A stretch of 64,000 nucleotides of DNA, taken from assembly GCA_029262995.1 (NCBI GenBank), contig JAJCYH010000009.1, forward strand, positions 1-64,000. The letters run 5' to 3'. Positions 18,749 through 27,365 of this stretch are shown here, piece by piece (position 1 is the first letter of the stretch; every line of letters starts with the position of its first letter). A program made the position numbers and the translations under genes. Below the pieces are notes generated by a model, which was not told the DNA's origin, did no database searches, and saw only the letters and a list, made by a program, of their open reading frames with translations. The stretch comes from Saprospiraceae bacterium (GTDB lineage: Bacteria > Bacteroidota > Bacteroidia > Chitinophagales > Saprospiraceae).

Positions 18749-20176
18749 ATGAACATCAATAATGTCACATTAGTAGCTTTTCTGTTTTTAAGCTTTGTCA
18801 CAACAATAACAGCACAATTTGATGCACACTATTGGACGCATCAATATGGCGCAAAAGGACTATTGCTGAATGGAGCAGTCATAGCATCTTCAGACGACGA
18901 GACCAATATCTTTTATAATCCAGGAGCATTAGGCCTTGATAACAACCTTGGTTTTGCCTTTTCCTTTTTATCTCCCACTTATGCTAGTTTAATGGCAAAT
19001 AATTTTTTAGTAGATAAAAGTCAATTGACAGACTCTGGTTTTAATTTTTCACCTGGATTCTTAGCTATTAGACTAAAGCCTTTTAAATCAAAAAAAATTA
19101 CGCTTGCCCTAGCTTCCTTTGAGCGTTTTAAAAGTAATATTCAGTTCAAAGACAGAATTACTGGACCAATAAATCAAACCGGTTTATTCTTGCTTCGAGC
19201 AGATATAAACTTTAGTAGAAAAATTTCTGAAGATTGGTTTGCGATGGGTCTAGCTTACAACATTACCAAAAACCTTGGCATAGGCATAAGTCAATACTCA
19301 ACGTGGCATAGTCAGAATCTTGACTTTTTTTTAAAAAAAGAAGTACTGCTTAATTCATCTCCTCAAACCATCACAGCATCCTGGAGAAACGAAGTCAATT
19401 ATTCCATATCTACATATAGTGGGTTCATTTCGAAAATCGGTATTTCTTATTGCAGCGAAAACTTTAATATAGGTGCTACTTATACTTCTCCTACTTACGG
19501 TATTCTTAGGTCCAGTGTAAACTATTCTTTGGATGACCAAAGGATTAACCCTAATGAAGAACTTGTAAGTGTAGTCTCGAATCGTAATGATATTGAACTA
19601 GAGAATTATAAAACACCAGCCTCTATTGGATTTGGTTTGGAGATCCATGCAGAAAAGCTTTGTTATTCAGCTTCTGCTGAATATTTCTTTGGCATCCAAG
19701 AATATGTCATGTTTCGCGATATAGATGATCCATTTGATGGCTATTCACAAGTGATTTCAGAGACTGAAATTAATTTGATCACTGGTAATCAAAGTGTTTT
19801 AAACTTTGCTTTTGGGCTTCAATATGAAGCCAATCCAAAATTAACATGGGTTGGAGGATTTCGGACAGATTATAATGAGAATACCAGTCTCCTAATAAAT
19901 AACTCTGCTCAATATCTGGGCTTGACACCAAATGTTTTTCATATTTCCGGAGGAGGAATGTTTCGAAGAGGGAACAATACTTTTTCTATTGGAATGGACT
20001 TCGGATATGGTCGTCGGGAAGGAGGAACGCAATTAGCCAATTTTGATAATGTGAATATCGATAACCTCTATACCTTTTCTGGAAAGGATAATGTCAACAA
20101 TCAGTTTTTTTCAGTAATGCTTTTCCTCACCTATGATTTTATTTTTAAAAATTATAATCAACAAGAAAACAAATAA
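18749..20176 (+). CDS. Outer membrane porin-like protein (OmpP1/FadL-like)
   Basis: 475 residues with a signal peptide ending at ITAQ (about 22). The N-terminal part contains YGAKGLLLNGAVIAS and NIFYNPGALGL. The latter matches the NPAG/NPGA element seen in FadL-like and PorV-like barrels. The remainder is a string of amphipathic strands with aromatic residues, ending in FSVMLFLTYDFIFKN. It is shorter and more divergent than the FadL-type protein at 2531-4015. The substrate is unknown. It is 15 bp upstream of the alpha/beta hydrolase gene, which suggests co-transcription. Confidence 0.72.
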   Translation: MNINNVTLVAFLFLSFVTTITAQFDAHYWTHQYGAKGLLLNGAVIASSDDETNIFYNPGALGLDNNLGFAFSFLSPTYASLMANNFLVDKSQLTDSGFNFSPGFLAIRLKPFKSKKITLALASFERFKSNIQFKDRITGPINQTGLFLLRADINFSRKISEDWFAMGLAYNITKNLGIGISQYSTWHSQNLDFFLKKEVLLNSSPQTITASWRNEVNYSISTYSGFISKIGISYCSENFNIGATYTSPTYGILRSSVNYSLDDQRINPNEELVSVVSNRNDIELENYKTPASIGFGLEIHAEKLCYSASAEYFFGIQEYVMFRDIDDPFDGYSQVISETEINLITGNQSVLNFAFGLQYEANPKLTWVGGFRTDYNENTSLLINNSAQYLGLTPNVFHISGGGMFRRGNNTFSIGMDFGYGRREGGTQLANFDNVNIDNLYTFSGKDNVNNQFFSVMLFLTYDFIFKNYNQQENK

Positions 20177-20191
20177 GACGTTACTTTTTCT

Positions 20192-20956
20192 ATGAATCTG
20201 AATTACAAACAGTATGGTGAGGGAGAACCAGTAATCATTCTTCATGGCCTTCTAGGTATGTTGGACAATTGGCACAGCTTTGCAAAAAGTCTATCCCAAA
20301 ATTATTGGGTCATCTCCGTGGACCAGAGAAATCATGGCAAGTCTTTCCACTCAGAAGATTTTAATTACAAGCTATTAAGCAAAGATCTTTTAGCTTTATT
20401 AAAGCATCTTGATATTAATAAATGTCATCAAATAGGTCATTCGATGGGCGGTAAAACAGTTATGCAATTTGTTAAGGATCACCCACAAATGGTTGCCAAA
20501 GCTGTTGTTGTTGATATTGCACCAAGAACATACACGGGGAATCACAATGAAATTTTTAATGCTCTACTAAATATTGACCTGAGACAACCGAGCTCTAGAA
20601 AAGAAGTCCAAGAAGAATTAATGAATGAACTAGGCGAAATGTCTATCGTTTTATTTCTAATGAAAAATTTGAATAGACACACTGATGGAAGCTATTCCTG
20701 GAAAGCCAATATTCCAGCTTTGTATAATAATTATCAAAACATTATTAATGGAATTGAAATAACTAAACCAGTTAAGAATGAAGTCTTGTTTGTTAAAGGA
20801 GGAAACTCAAAGTATATCTCAAACAAGGACTCAGATGATATATCTAAAATGTTTTTGCATTCCAATCTGATCACCATAGAAAATGCAGGCCATTGGGTGC
20901 ACGCTGAAAAAGCTGACGAACTATTAACAGTCATTAATGAATTTCTCGCTGACTAA
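20192..20956 (+). CDS. Alpha/beta hydrolase, YbfF-type esterase
   Basis: 254 residues. The nucleophile elbow is GHSMGG (82-87, S84), the oxyanion segment is LHGLLGMLDNW near residue 18, and the histidine is H234 in NAGHWVHAEK. The aspartate that fits the YbfF-type triad is D108 in VVVDIAP, because the usual late acid position reads GGNSKY. The overall pattern (DQRNHGKS, KGGNSKYI) follows the YbfF esterase branch, whose members hydrolyse acyl-CoA or other acyl esters. No signal peptide is present, so it is cytoplasmic. Natural substrate unknown. Confidence 0.87.
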   Translation: MNLNYKQYGEGEPVIILHGLLGMLDNWHSFAKSLSQNYWVISVDQRNHGKSFHSEDFNYKLLSKDLLALLKHLDINKCHQIGHSMGGKTVMQFVKDHPQMVAKAVVVDIAPRTYTGNHNEIFNALLNIDLRQPSSRKEVQEELMNELGEMSIVLFLMKNLNRHTDGSYSWKANIPALYNNYQNIINGIEITKPVKNEVLFVKGGNSKYISNKDSDDISKMFLHSNLITIENAGHWVHAEKADELLTVINEFLAD

Positions 20957-21023
20957 ATATTACTGCAACCCCGCGCTTACAATATTTAACACTAATTTCG
21001 TTTAGACTATATAAACACGAAAG

Positions 21024-22652
21024 ATGATATTTAAAAAAATAGCCCTTGTCCTGATAGTATTGATTGGCATTTCAGCTGTCAATGTGAATCATGATAAACT
21101 TTATGAAATTTCAAAAAACATAGAAATTTTTATCAAAGTTTATAAAGAACTGAATGCCAACTATGTTGATGATCTTGATCCTAATCAATTGATGAAAGTT
21201 GGAATCGATGCAATGGTAGGTTCATTGGATCCATACACCAATTACATTTCAGAAGCCCAAGTAGCCAGTTATCGTATTAATACGGAAGGCAAATATGAAG
21301 GGATAGGCGCAATCGTCGAAAAAATAGATGACTATGTTACTATAGTGGAACCCTATGAAGATAGCCCCGTATTAGAAGCTGGAATAAAGGCTGGAGATCA
21401 AATTATTGCTATCGAAGGACAATCAACAAAATATAAGACCAAAGATGAGGTTACTGCCTATTATAGAGGCGTGCCGGGTACAACTGTAAGATTAAGAATA
21501 AGAGATATTCGTGGTAATGAACGAGATGTAGAATTAAAAAGGTCCGAAGTAAATATTCCAAATGTCCCTTATTCCGGTTTCGTAGATGATGATATTGCCT
21601 ATGTGTCTTTATCAACATTTACCTTTGATGCAAGTAAGAATATTAAAAAAGCTTTGCGAAAGCTTAAAAATGATAATCCTAATATAGAAGGTGTTATTCT
21701 TGACCTTAGAGAAAATGGAGGAGGGTTATTAAAAGAAGCCATCCAGGTATCCAACCTTTTTATTCCTCGTGATAAGGAAGTTGTAAGTGTCAAATCAAAG
21801 GTCAGAGAAAGAGATGAAACATACAGAACACTTGCAGATGCCTTTGATACAGATGTTCCTCTAGTTGTACTCATCAATAAAAACTCTGCGTCTGCTTCAG
21901 AAATTGTTTCGGGCGTCATTCAAGATTACGATCGAGGAATACTTATGGGACAAAGAAGTTACGGTAAGGGTCTAGTTCAAAATACAAAAGAAGTGGGTTA
22001 CAATTCGAGAGTCAAATTGACAACTTCAAAATATTATATTCCAAGTGGAAGATGTATTCAAAGCGTACAATATGAAAATGGTGAGCCAGTAGATATTCCA
22101 GATGATAAAAGATCACAATTCAAAACATCTAAGGGAAGAACAGTTCTGGACGGAGGAGGTGTTACTCCTGATGTTATCTTGGAAATAAACAAAGGATCAG
22201 AGTTACTTCAGGCATTGAAAAAACAACATCTGATATTCAAATTCGCTAATGAATATGAAACCAAACTAGACACGAGCCTAAGAAATGAAGTGGTTATCTT
22301 TACTGATTATGAAGGTTTTAGACAGTTTGTAGCAAAGAGCGGTTTTAATTATGAAACCAGTGTCCAAAAGCATTTGAAAAAAGCAAAAATTGAATTGCTT
22401 GAGAAAAAAAATACAAGCATTGCTGAGAAGGTTGAAAAAATCAATAAGCAAATTGAGCAATCTAAAACTTCAGACTGGATAAATTATCAAAATGAAATCA
22501 CAAACGCTATCGAAATTGAATTGGCTACACGTCTAAATTTTCAGACAGGCAAGGTATTTCAGAGGCTGAAAAATGATTCTGAAATTGATGCAGCTGTAGA
22601 ATTACTCAAAAACAATAGTAGATACAGTCAATTGCTTAATGCCACAAACTAA
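21024..22652 (+). CDS. S41 family C-terminal processing protease, CtpA type
   Basis: 542 residues with an N-terminal signal or anchor (MIFKKIALVLIVLIGISAV). A short helical lead with DPYTNYIS (69-76) is followed by a PDZ domain (about 90-172, GKYEGIGAIVEK) and the S41 core. The catalytic serine is S290 in SASASEI (288-294) and the lysine is K315 in SYGKGLVQ, the normal 25-residue spacing. A long helical tail (about 390-540) with Lys/Glu-rich segments is typical of Bacteroidota CtpA proteins. This is a second S41 protease in the window, of a different subtype from prc at 12587-14731. It overlaps tsaB by 14 bp. Confidence 0.93.
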   Translation: MIFKKIALVLIVLIGISAVNVNHDKLYEISKNIEIFIKVYKELNANYVDDLDPNQLMKVGIDAMVGSLDPYTNYISEAQVASYRINTEGKYEGIGAIVEKIDDYVTIVEPYEDSPVLEAGIKAGDQIIAIEGQSTKYKTKDEVTAYYRGVPGTTVRLRIRDIRGNERDVELKRSEVNIPNVPYSGFVDDDIAYVSLSTFTFDASKNIKKALRKLKNDNPNIEGVILDLRENGGGLLKEAIQVSNLFIPRDKEVVSVKSKVRERDETYRTLADAFDTDVPLVVLINKNSASASEIVSGVIQDYDRGILMGQRSYGKGLVQNTKEVGYNSRVKLTTSKYYIPSGRCIQSVQYENGEPVDIPDDKRSQFKTSKGRTVLDGGGVTPDVILEINKGSELLQALKKQHLIFKFANEYETKLDTSLRNEVVIFTDYEGFRQFVAKSGFNYETSVQKHLKKAKIELLEKKNTSIAEKVEKINKQIEQSKTSDWINYQNEITNAIEIELATRLNFQTGKVFQRLKNDSEIDAAVELLKNNSRYSQLLNATN

Positions 22653-23352
22653 TCAAGCATTTAGATTGGAAAACACTTACTTACTCTGCATTGAAACTTC
22701 TGCTAGAGAATGCTCAATTGCATTATCTGATAAAGCTACCCTGATTTCTTATAAGCAATCAGAGGGTATTTGGAAACATAGCAAAGAAATCACTCTACAC
22801 ATCGAATCCGTTTTAAAAGGTGCAGGTGTAGGTTTTGATGAATTATCAGCAATAGCAGTAAGTGAAGGACCTGGTTCATACACAGGGTTGAGGGTTGGCG
22901 TTTCTGCCGCCAAAGCCATAAGCTACGCTAAAAGCATTCCTTTGATCGGGATTTCTACATTGAAAATTATTGCTAATGAATTCAAGTCAGGGATTGACAA
23001 TGGGGATTATATCATTGCTACTATAGATGCACGACGTGATGAAATCTTCTATCAAATCTTTAATCATCACCTCGAAGTAGAACAAAATCCAACCAATCAT
23101 ATTCTCACCACTGATAGTTTTAGTGGGTTAAAAGATAAAAAATGCATCATTTGTGGAGATGCAGCAATAAAAACTTCTGATTTCTTGAAAAATAAAAACT
23201 TTCAGTACAAATCTTCTTTCCCCTCTGCCAAACATATGTTAGATCTGGCTTACACCAAATTCAGATCTTCTGCCTTTGCTGATACGGCATATTTTAGTCC
23301 TTTCTACCTAAAATCACCCAATATCACTAAATCAAAAAAGACTATACTATAG
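22639..23352 (+). CDS. tsaB: tRNA threonylcarbamoyladenosine biosynthesis protein TsaB
   Basis: 237 residues, ASKHA fold. It scaffolds TsaD in forming t6A at position 37 of tRNAs that read ANN codons. The N-terminal phosphate-1 loop is reduced (LCIETSARECSIALS), and SEGPGSYTGLRVGVSAAKA is the strongly conserved TsaB signature near residue 75. The C-terminal lobe is shorter than that of TsaD, as expected. The ATG lies 14 bp inside the 3' end of the S41 protease gene, which indicates translational coupling. tsaD and tsaE are not in the window. Confidence 0.95.
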   Translation: MPQTNQAFRLENTYLLCIETSARECSIALSDKATLISYKQSEGIWKHSKEITLHIESVLKGAGVGFDELSAIAVSEGPGSYTGLRVGVSAAKAISYAKSIPLIGISTLKIIANEFKSGIDNGDYIIATIDARRDEIFYQIFNHHLEVEQNPTNHILTTDSFSGLKDKKCIICGDAAIKTSDFLKNKNFQYKSSFPSAKHMLDLAYTKFRSSAFADTAYFSPFYLKSPNITKSKKTIL

Positions 23353-23499
23353 CAACTATTTTACACATCTAAAAGTTATATTGGTATAAATCATTGATTA
23401 TCAGACGATATTAATAAGACTATGTTGCTTTGTATTGAGTTTGGTACAGTTTTGGTAATAATGCTAATCGTATTAAATCAACTTTATTAAAACTTACCT

Positions 23500-23838
23500 A
23501 TGAGAAATAAGAAGAACGAAACTGTTACCCTAAAAAAAGGTGCTAGTGACATACAGTTGGATTATGCGGACTTAAGAAAAGCAGTGCTTGTCTTAAGAGC
23601 TGTAAATCATAAACTAAGGCAACGAATCATCGATTTACTGGAAAACAGCCAAACTATGACTGTTACTGATATTTATATCAAATTAAGATTGGAACAATCA
23701 GTAGCTTCTCAACATTTAGCCATTTTACGAAGAGCTGGCGTGGTAATAACAGAAAGACAGGGTAAGTTTATCTACTATTCTTTAGACAAAGATAGATTAA
23801 ATCAGATCTCCAAATTAGTGGAAGATTTGGCGGGGTAA
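23500..23838 (+). CDS. ArsR-family winged-helix regulator 1, cysteine-free
   Basis: 112 residues. The winged-helix core runs from about residue 30 to 105: LRAVNHKLRQRIIDLLENSQ, then the recognition helix LEQSVASQHLAILRRAGVV, then the wing TERQGKFIYYSL. There is no cysteine in the whole protein, so a CxC metal site of the ArsR/CadC kind is excluded. It resembles the non-metal ArsR proteins of Bacteroidota. It is a paralogue of the next gene, with which it shares the EQSVxSQHL recognition helix. Neither neighbour is a transporter or a metal-resistance gene. A terminator follows at 23868-23901. Confidence 0.88.
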   Translation: MRNKKNETVTLKKGASDIQLDYADLRKAVLVLRAVNHKLRQRIIDLLENSQTMTVTDIYIKLRLEQSVASQHLAILRRAGVVITERQGKFIYYSLDKDRLNQISKLVEDLAG

Positions 23839-23864
23839 TATTTCTTAACAGGGTAATATTTCTT
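23833..23864 (+). repeat. 14-bp direct repeat at the ArsR-1 stop codon, with a third partial copy downstream
   Basis: GGGTAATATTTCTT occurs at 23833-23846, where its TAA is the stop codon of the first ArsR gene, and again at 23851-23864 after a 4-bp spacer (AACA). The 12-bp core GTAATATTTCTT recurs at 23950-23961, 83 bp upstream of the second ArsR gene. Confidence 0.8.
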
Positions 23865-23867
23865 CGG

Positions 23868-23901
23868 AAAAAGTTGTTGGTTTACAGATTAACAACTTTT
23901 T
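23868..23901 (+). terminator. Intrinsic terminator of the first ArsR gene
   Basis: Arms AAAAAGTTGTT (23868-23878) and AACAACTTTTT (23891-23901) are perfectly complementary over 11 bp around a 12-nt loop, with the T-run inside the 3' arm. The hairpin is AT-rich, so termination may be moderate. It is also symmetric enough to act on the minus strand. Confidence 0.65.
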
Positions 23902-23916
23902 GCATATATAGTAGTC

Positions 23917-23936
23917 TTGTTATTAGTTAATAACAA
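23917..23936 (+). promoter_or_regulatory. 20-bp inverted repeat upstream of the second ArsR gene, candidate operator
   Basis: Arms TTGTTATTA and TAATAACAA are perfect 9-bp inverted copies around a GT centre. The site is 97 bp upstream of the second ArsR start. Its size and symmetry fit the 12-2-12 type of operator bound by ArsR dimers. The lack of a T-run and its 2-nt centre argue against a transcription terminator. Confidence 0.45.
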
Positions 23937-24032
23937 TTTAAAAAAAATCGTAATATTTCTTTTTTTCTTCATCTTGTTTTTACATCTTTGTATCAAGGGT
24001 CTATAAATAATTTAAGAAAACTAAGTAAACTA

Positions 24033-24344
24033 ATGAAGAAGACTAAGGTCAGGTTCGATCATCAGAAACTACAATATTCTACCATCTTGATGAAAGCTTT
24101 AGCACATCCTTTACGATTAAAAATCTTGGAATACATTGATAATCAAGGTGTTATAAATGTTAATCGCATCTATAGCACATTAAACATTGAGCAATCAGTA
24201 ACTTCTCAACATTTGAGATTTTTAAGATTAGCTGGTGTGGTCAATGCGTCCAAAGAAGGAAAATTTGTGCACTATAACATCAATTATGATGTTCTTTCAA
24301 GAGCTGAAAGAGCGGTTAATAGGTTTTTAGGAAAATTAAAATAA
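24033..24344 (+). CDS. ArsR-family winged-helix regulator 2, cysteine-free
   Basis: With the ATG at 24033 the protein has 103 residues (MKKTKVRFDHQKLQYS). A TTG 15 codons upstream is possible but overlaps a promoter-like CATCTTTG box. The winged helix contains MKALAHPLRLKILEYI, the recognition helix IEQSVTSQHLRFLRLAGVV and the wing KEGKFVHYNI. No cysteine is present. It is clearly a paralogue of the ArsR gene at 23500-23838. The two could bind similar sites or form mixed dimers; that is inference. A 20-bp inverted repeat upstream suggests autoregulation. It ends 9 bp from convergent lspA. Confidence 0.88.
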   Translation: MKKTKVRFDHQKLQYSTILMKALAHPLRLKILEYIDNQGVINVNRIYSTLNIEQSVTSQHLRFLRLAGVVNASKEGKFVHYNINYDVLSRAERAVNRFLGKLK

Positions 24345-24353
24345 ATACTATTC

Positions 24354-25010
24354 CTACATTTCATTCATTTGAGATGCAGGTTCTGTTTTTACTTTCTTTG
24401 AGCTAACAAAATATGATCTGTGAAACAACAGAATCAAAGTAACACCTATAGATATTGCTGAATCTGCAAGATTAAAGACAGGTTTAAAAAATGCAAATCG
24501 ATTACCTCCAATTATAGGTAGCCACTCTGGTAAATTAGTATCTATCAGTGGAAAGTAGAACATATCTACCACTGATCCTTGTAAAAATCCAGCATAGCCT
24601 CCCCCTTCCGGTAAAAATTCAGCTATTCCACAATGAAAGCACGAATCTGAAAACAATAGTCCATAAAACATACTATCTATAATATTTCCAATTGCACCTG
24701 CAATAATTAGTGCAAAACTGAGCTGCAAGCCAAATGACTCTTTTGACCTCATAAGAGTCCTAAGAAAGTAAATAAGGAATCCAACCATAATAATTCGGAA
24801 AATACTAAGCACATATTTACCGAACATTCCTCCAAAACTTAAGCCGAATGCCATTCCTTTATTTTCCACAAAGTGAATTCTAGCCCAATCCAAACCAAAG
24901 AGATTAAACCCGCCTCCTAAAGGATATGATGTTTTAATATAAAATTTAAGACATTGATCAGCTATCAATATCATAAGTACTAGCAGAAGTAAAAAAGTGG
25001 ATCTTTTCAA
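24354..25010 (-). CDS. lspA: Lipoprotein signal peptidase (signal peptidase II)
   Basis: 218 residues, four membrane helices. It removes signal peptides of prolipoproteins at the inner membrane. The catalytic aspartates are D112 (in GNIIDSMFYG) and D183 (in VFNLADSAIS). VENKGMAFGL near 48 is the third conserved box. It is longer than the E. coli enzyme because of a loop at about 120-170 with several Gly and two Cys residues, as is usual in Bacteroidota. It follows the dksA-like gene by 10 bp, which suggests an operon. Its substrates include the many lipoproteins encoded in this window. Confidence 0.96.
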   Translation of the reverse strand: MKRSTFLLLLVLMILIADQCLKFYIKTSYPLGGGFNLFGLDWARIHFVENKGMAFGLSFGGMFGKYVLSIFRIIMVGFLIYFLRTLMRSKESFGLQLSFALIIAGAIGNIIDSMFYGLLFSDSCFHCGIAEFLPEGGGYAGFLQGSVVDMFYFPLIDTNLPEWLPIIGGNRFAFFKPVFNLADSAISIGVTLILLFHRSYFVSSKKVKTEPASQMNEM

Positions 25011-25020
25011 TAATCTGAAA

Positions 25021-25395
25021 TTAAACTTTAGGTATTTGATTCTTCTTTGATTGAATGCTTAAAGTAGCATGAGGAACTGCTTTCAATCTTTCTTTAGAAA
25101 TTAATTTGCCTGATTCCCGACATATTCCATAAACCTTGTTATGAATACGCATTTTAGCATTCTTTAAATGTTGAATAAGTTTAGTCGTTCTAGAAGCCAT
25201 TTGTTGAAGTCGAGTGCTTTCAATTGTTCCCAATCCATCACCCAATTCTCTGATTTTTGTGCCATCATTCTCAGCCAATTCATTAATTTGATTTTGATAA
25301 TATTCTAATTCATCCTCAGCTTTTGCAAGCTTACTATCAATTAATACCCCAAACTCTTTCAATTCCTCATCGGAATATCTTGTTTTCTCTTTCAT
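25021..25395 (-). CDS. TraR/DksA-family protein with degenerate zinc finger
   Basis: With the start at MKEKTRYSD the protein has 124 residues. A coiled-coil N-terminal half (about 10-85) is followed by the DksA-like C-terminal segment YGICRESGKLISKERLKAVPHAT. Only one cysteine remains at the C4 zinc-finger positions, so zinc is probably not bound. The remaining shape (GK-I-KERL-AVPHAT) is conserved in Bacteroidota homologues. DksA proteins insert into the RNA polymerase secondary channel. Whether this one does so with ppGpp is unknown. It is the first gene of a probable operon with lspA. Confidence 0.88.
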   Translation of the reverse strand: MKEKTRYSDEELKEFGVLIDSKLAKAEDELEYYQNQINELAENDGTKIRELGDGLGTIESTRLQQMASRTTKLIQHLKNAKMRIHNKVYGICRESGKLISKERLKAVPHATLSIQSKKNQIPKV

Positions 25396-25470
25396 AAACA
25401 ATGTTTTTTGAATGAGTTAATTATTTGTTGTTTGACACAAAATGAATTTATATGTCTGATTAAATCCGCC

Positions 25471-25504
25471 CAAATATAATGGCTTTTAATACTTTTAAAT
25501 ACAA
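25471..25504 (-). promoter_or_regulatory. Possible promoter of the dksA-like/lspA operon
   Basis: On the minus strand TATATTTG (25478-25471) is an exact TAnnTTTG -7 box, about 75 bp upstream of the start codon. A TTG that could act as -33 element lies at 25504-25502, with 23 bp between the two, slightly longer than the usual 19-21. Confidence 0.35.
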
Positions 25505-25592
25505 AATTTTGCTTAAAGCTTAATAATTTAAGACACTCTTGCTTTTGGCTGATTATTTGCATCTAATACAACACACTTTAAATATTATTCTC

Positions 25593-27365
25593 ATGCGCAC
25601 CAATTATACTCTAAAGACATATATCCTAGTCACTTTAATGAGTTTTTCACTTTTTTCATATGGTCAAAACAATGCAAATGACCTTATCGGTTCAACTCTA
25701 CTCGAAAAATCCAAAGAAAATAAAACTGTTGATTGCCTAATTACTTTTTCTCAAAAAGCGAATTTGAGCACAGCTTCTTCATTCAAGAAGAAAATATCCA
25801 AAACAAAGTATGTCTATGACCAATTGAAAAAGACAAGTAATTTCAGCCAAAGGGAATTAATTAAATTCTTGGAAAAAGAGAAAATTGAGTTCAATAGCTT
25901 TTTAATAGTAAATGCTGTTTCAGCAAAACTAAATTTTGATCAAATAAAAAAAATCTGTTTGTTTTCTGGTATTAAGTCTATTGACTGGGATCCTGATATT
26001 AACTTAGAAACTATAAAGCAACATGCTCCAACAAAAAATAATGTCGACGCTGAATGGGGTATTCAAATGATTAATGCAGACAGCGTCTGGCAATTGGGCT
26101 ATCAGGGCCAAAATGTAACAGTTGGAGGCCAGGATACTGGATACGACTGGCAACATCCTGTTTTAATACAAAAATATAAAGGATTTCAAGATAGCTTATC
26201 CAATCATAATTATAGCTGGCATGATGCCATCCATGAAATTAACCCGATGAATAATGATTCTACATTAGATCCATCTCATAATCCATGTGGAATTAACAGT
26301 CCATTCCCTTGCGATGATAACAATCACGGTACGCATACGATGGGCACAATGATAGGTTCAGATACAAGCAATCTTATTGGCGTTGCACCTTTATCAAAAT
26401 GGATCGCATGTAGAAATATGGAAAGAGGAGCAGGTAAACCAAGCACTTACCTTGAATGCTTTGAATGGTTTCTCGCCCCTACCAATCTTCAAGATACAGA
26501 ACCAAGACCCGAACTTGCTCCAGATGTTATCAACAATTCCTGGAGTTGTCCCGCAGATGAAGGATGCAATGAAAGCAATTGGGCTCTTATGAGAGAGGCT
26601 GTAACAAACCTAAAAGCAGCAGGAGTATTTGTAGTGGTATCCGCAGGAAATTCAGGAGGTAACGGATGTGGATCGGTTTCGCGAGCACCTGCTATTTTTA
26701 AAGAATCCTTTGTCGTAGGTTCAACCAGAAGTGACGATACCATTTCTGGATTCAGCAGTAGAGGGCCTGTAACCATCGATAGCAGCTTTATCCTTAAACC
26801 TGATGTTTCAGCACCAGGTCAGCAAGTAAGATCTTCTATCCGAAATGGAGGTTTTGCAGCTTTTAGTGGAACAAGTATGGCAGGACCACATGTTGCTGGT
26901 GTCGTAGCCCTTATCATTAGCGCGAATCCAGAACTACGAGGACAGGTAGAAATCATTGAGTCAATTCTCAAAGATTCAGCAGTACCTAAGACAGACTCTA
27001 GCGAATGTGTTCAGGTATCTTCTTCAGGCTTAAACATACCAAACCACATTTATGGCCACGGAAGGATTGATGCCCTTGCTGCCGTGCAAATAGCTATATC
27101 GTTATCTGATACAAAAGAGATCTCCCCCTATAATCCATGGTATATCTACCCAAACCCAAATAATGGAACATTTCAAATCCAGTTTACCAATCCCAATTTT
27201 GATGATCTTGAAGGGAGAGTTTATGACATCCATGGAAGAATGGTCTTTAACATAGATAATATAGACAAGATCATTAAACTGAATCATCTTCCTAATGGAA
27301 TATATTACCTTCAGCTCAACTCTGGCGAACAATCACTAATACAAAAATTCATCCTCCAGAGATAA
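25593..27365 (+). CDS. Secreted subtilisin-like (S8) protease with T9SS type A sorting domain
   Basis: 590 residues from the ATG at 25593, chosen because it gives the signal peptide MRTNYTLKTYILVTLMSFSL. A propeptide-like region (about 40-145) precedes the S8 core. The catalytic residues are D181 (GGQDTGYDWQHP), H245 (NNHGTHTMG) and S428 (FSGTSMAGPHVAG), with the oxyanion residue N353 (SAGNSGG). The C-terminal 80 residues (YPNPNNGTFQIQF and the final LIQKFILQR) form a T9SS type A sorting domain, so the enzyme is exported through type IX secretion and released or anchored at the surface. The 3' end overlaps the CPBP gene on the other strand by 17 bp. Confidence 0.94.
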   Translation: MRTNYTLKTYILVTLMSFSLFSYGQNNANDLIGSTLLEKSKENKTVDCLITFSQKANLSTASSFKKKISKTKYVYDQLKKTSNFSQRELIKFLEKEKIEFNSFLIVNAVSAKLNFDQIKKICLFSGIKSIDWDPDINLETIKQHAPTKNNVDAEWGIQMINADSVWQLGYQGQNVTVGGQDTGYDWQHPVLIQKYKGFQDSLSNHNYSWHDAIHEINPMNNDSTLDPSHNPCGINSPFPCDDNNHGTHTMGTMIGSDTSNLIGVAPLSKWIACRNMERGAGKPSTYLECFEWFLAPTNLQDTEPRPELAPDVINNSWSCPADEGCNESNWALMREAVTNLKAAGVFVVVSAGNSGGNGCGSVSRAPAIFKESFVVGSTRSDDTISGFSSRGPVTIDSSFILKPDVSAPGQQVRSSIRNGGFAAFSGTSMAGPHVAGVVALIISANPELRGQVEIIESILKDSAVPKTDSSECVQVSSSGLNIPNHIYGHGRIDALAAVQIAISLSDTKEISPYNPWYIYPNPNNGTFQIQFTNPNFDDLEGRVYDIHGRMVFNIDNIDKIIKLNHLPNGIYYLQLNSGEQSLIQKFILQR

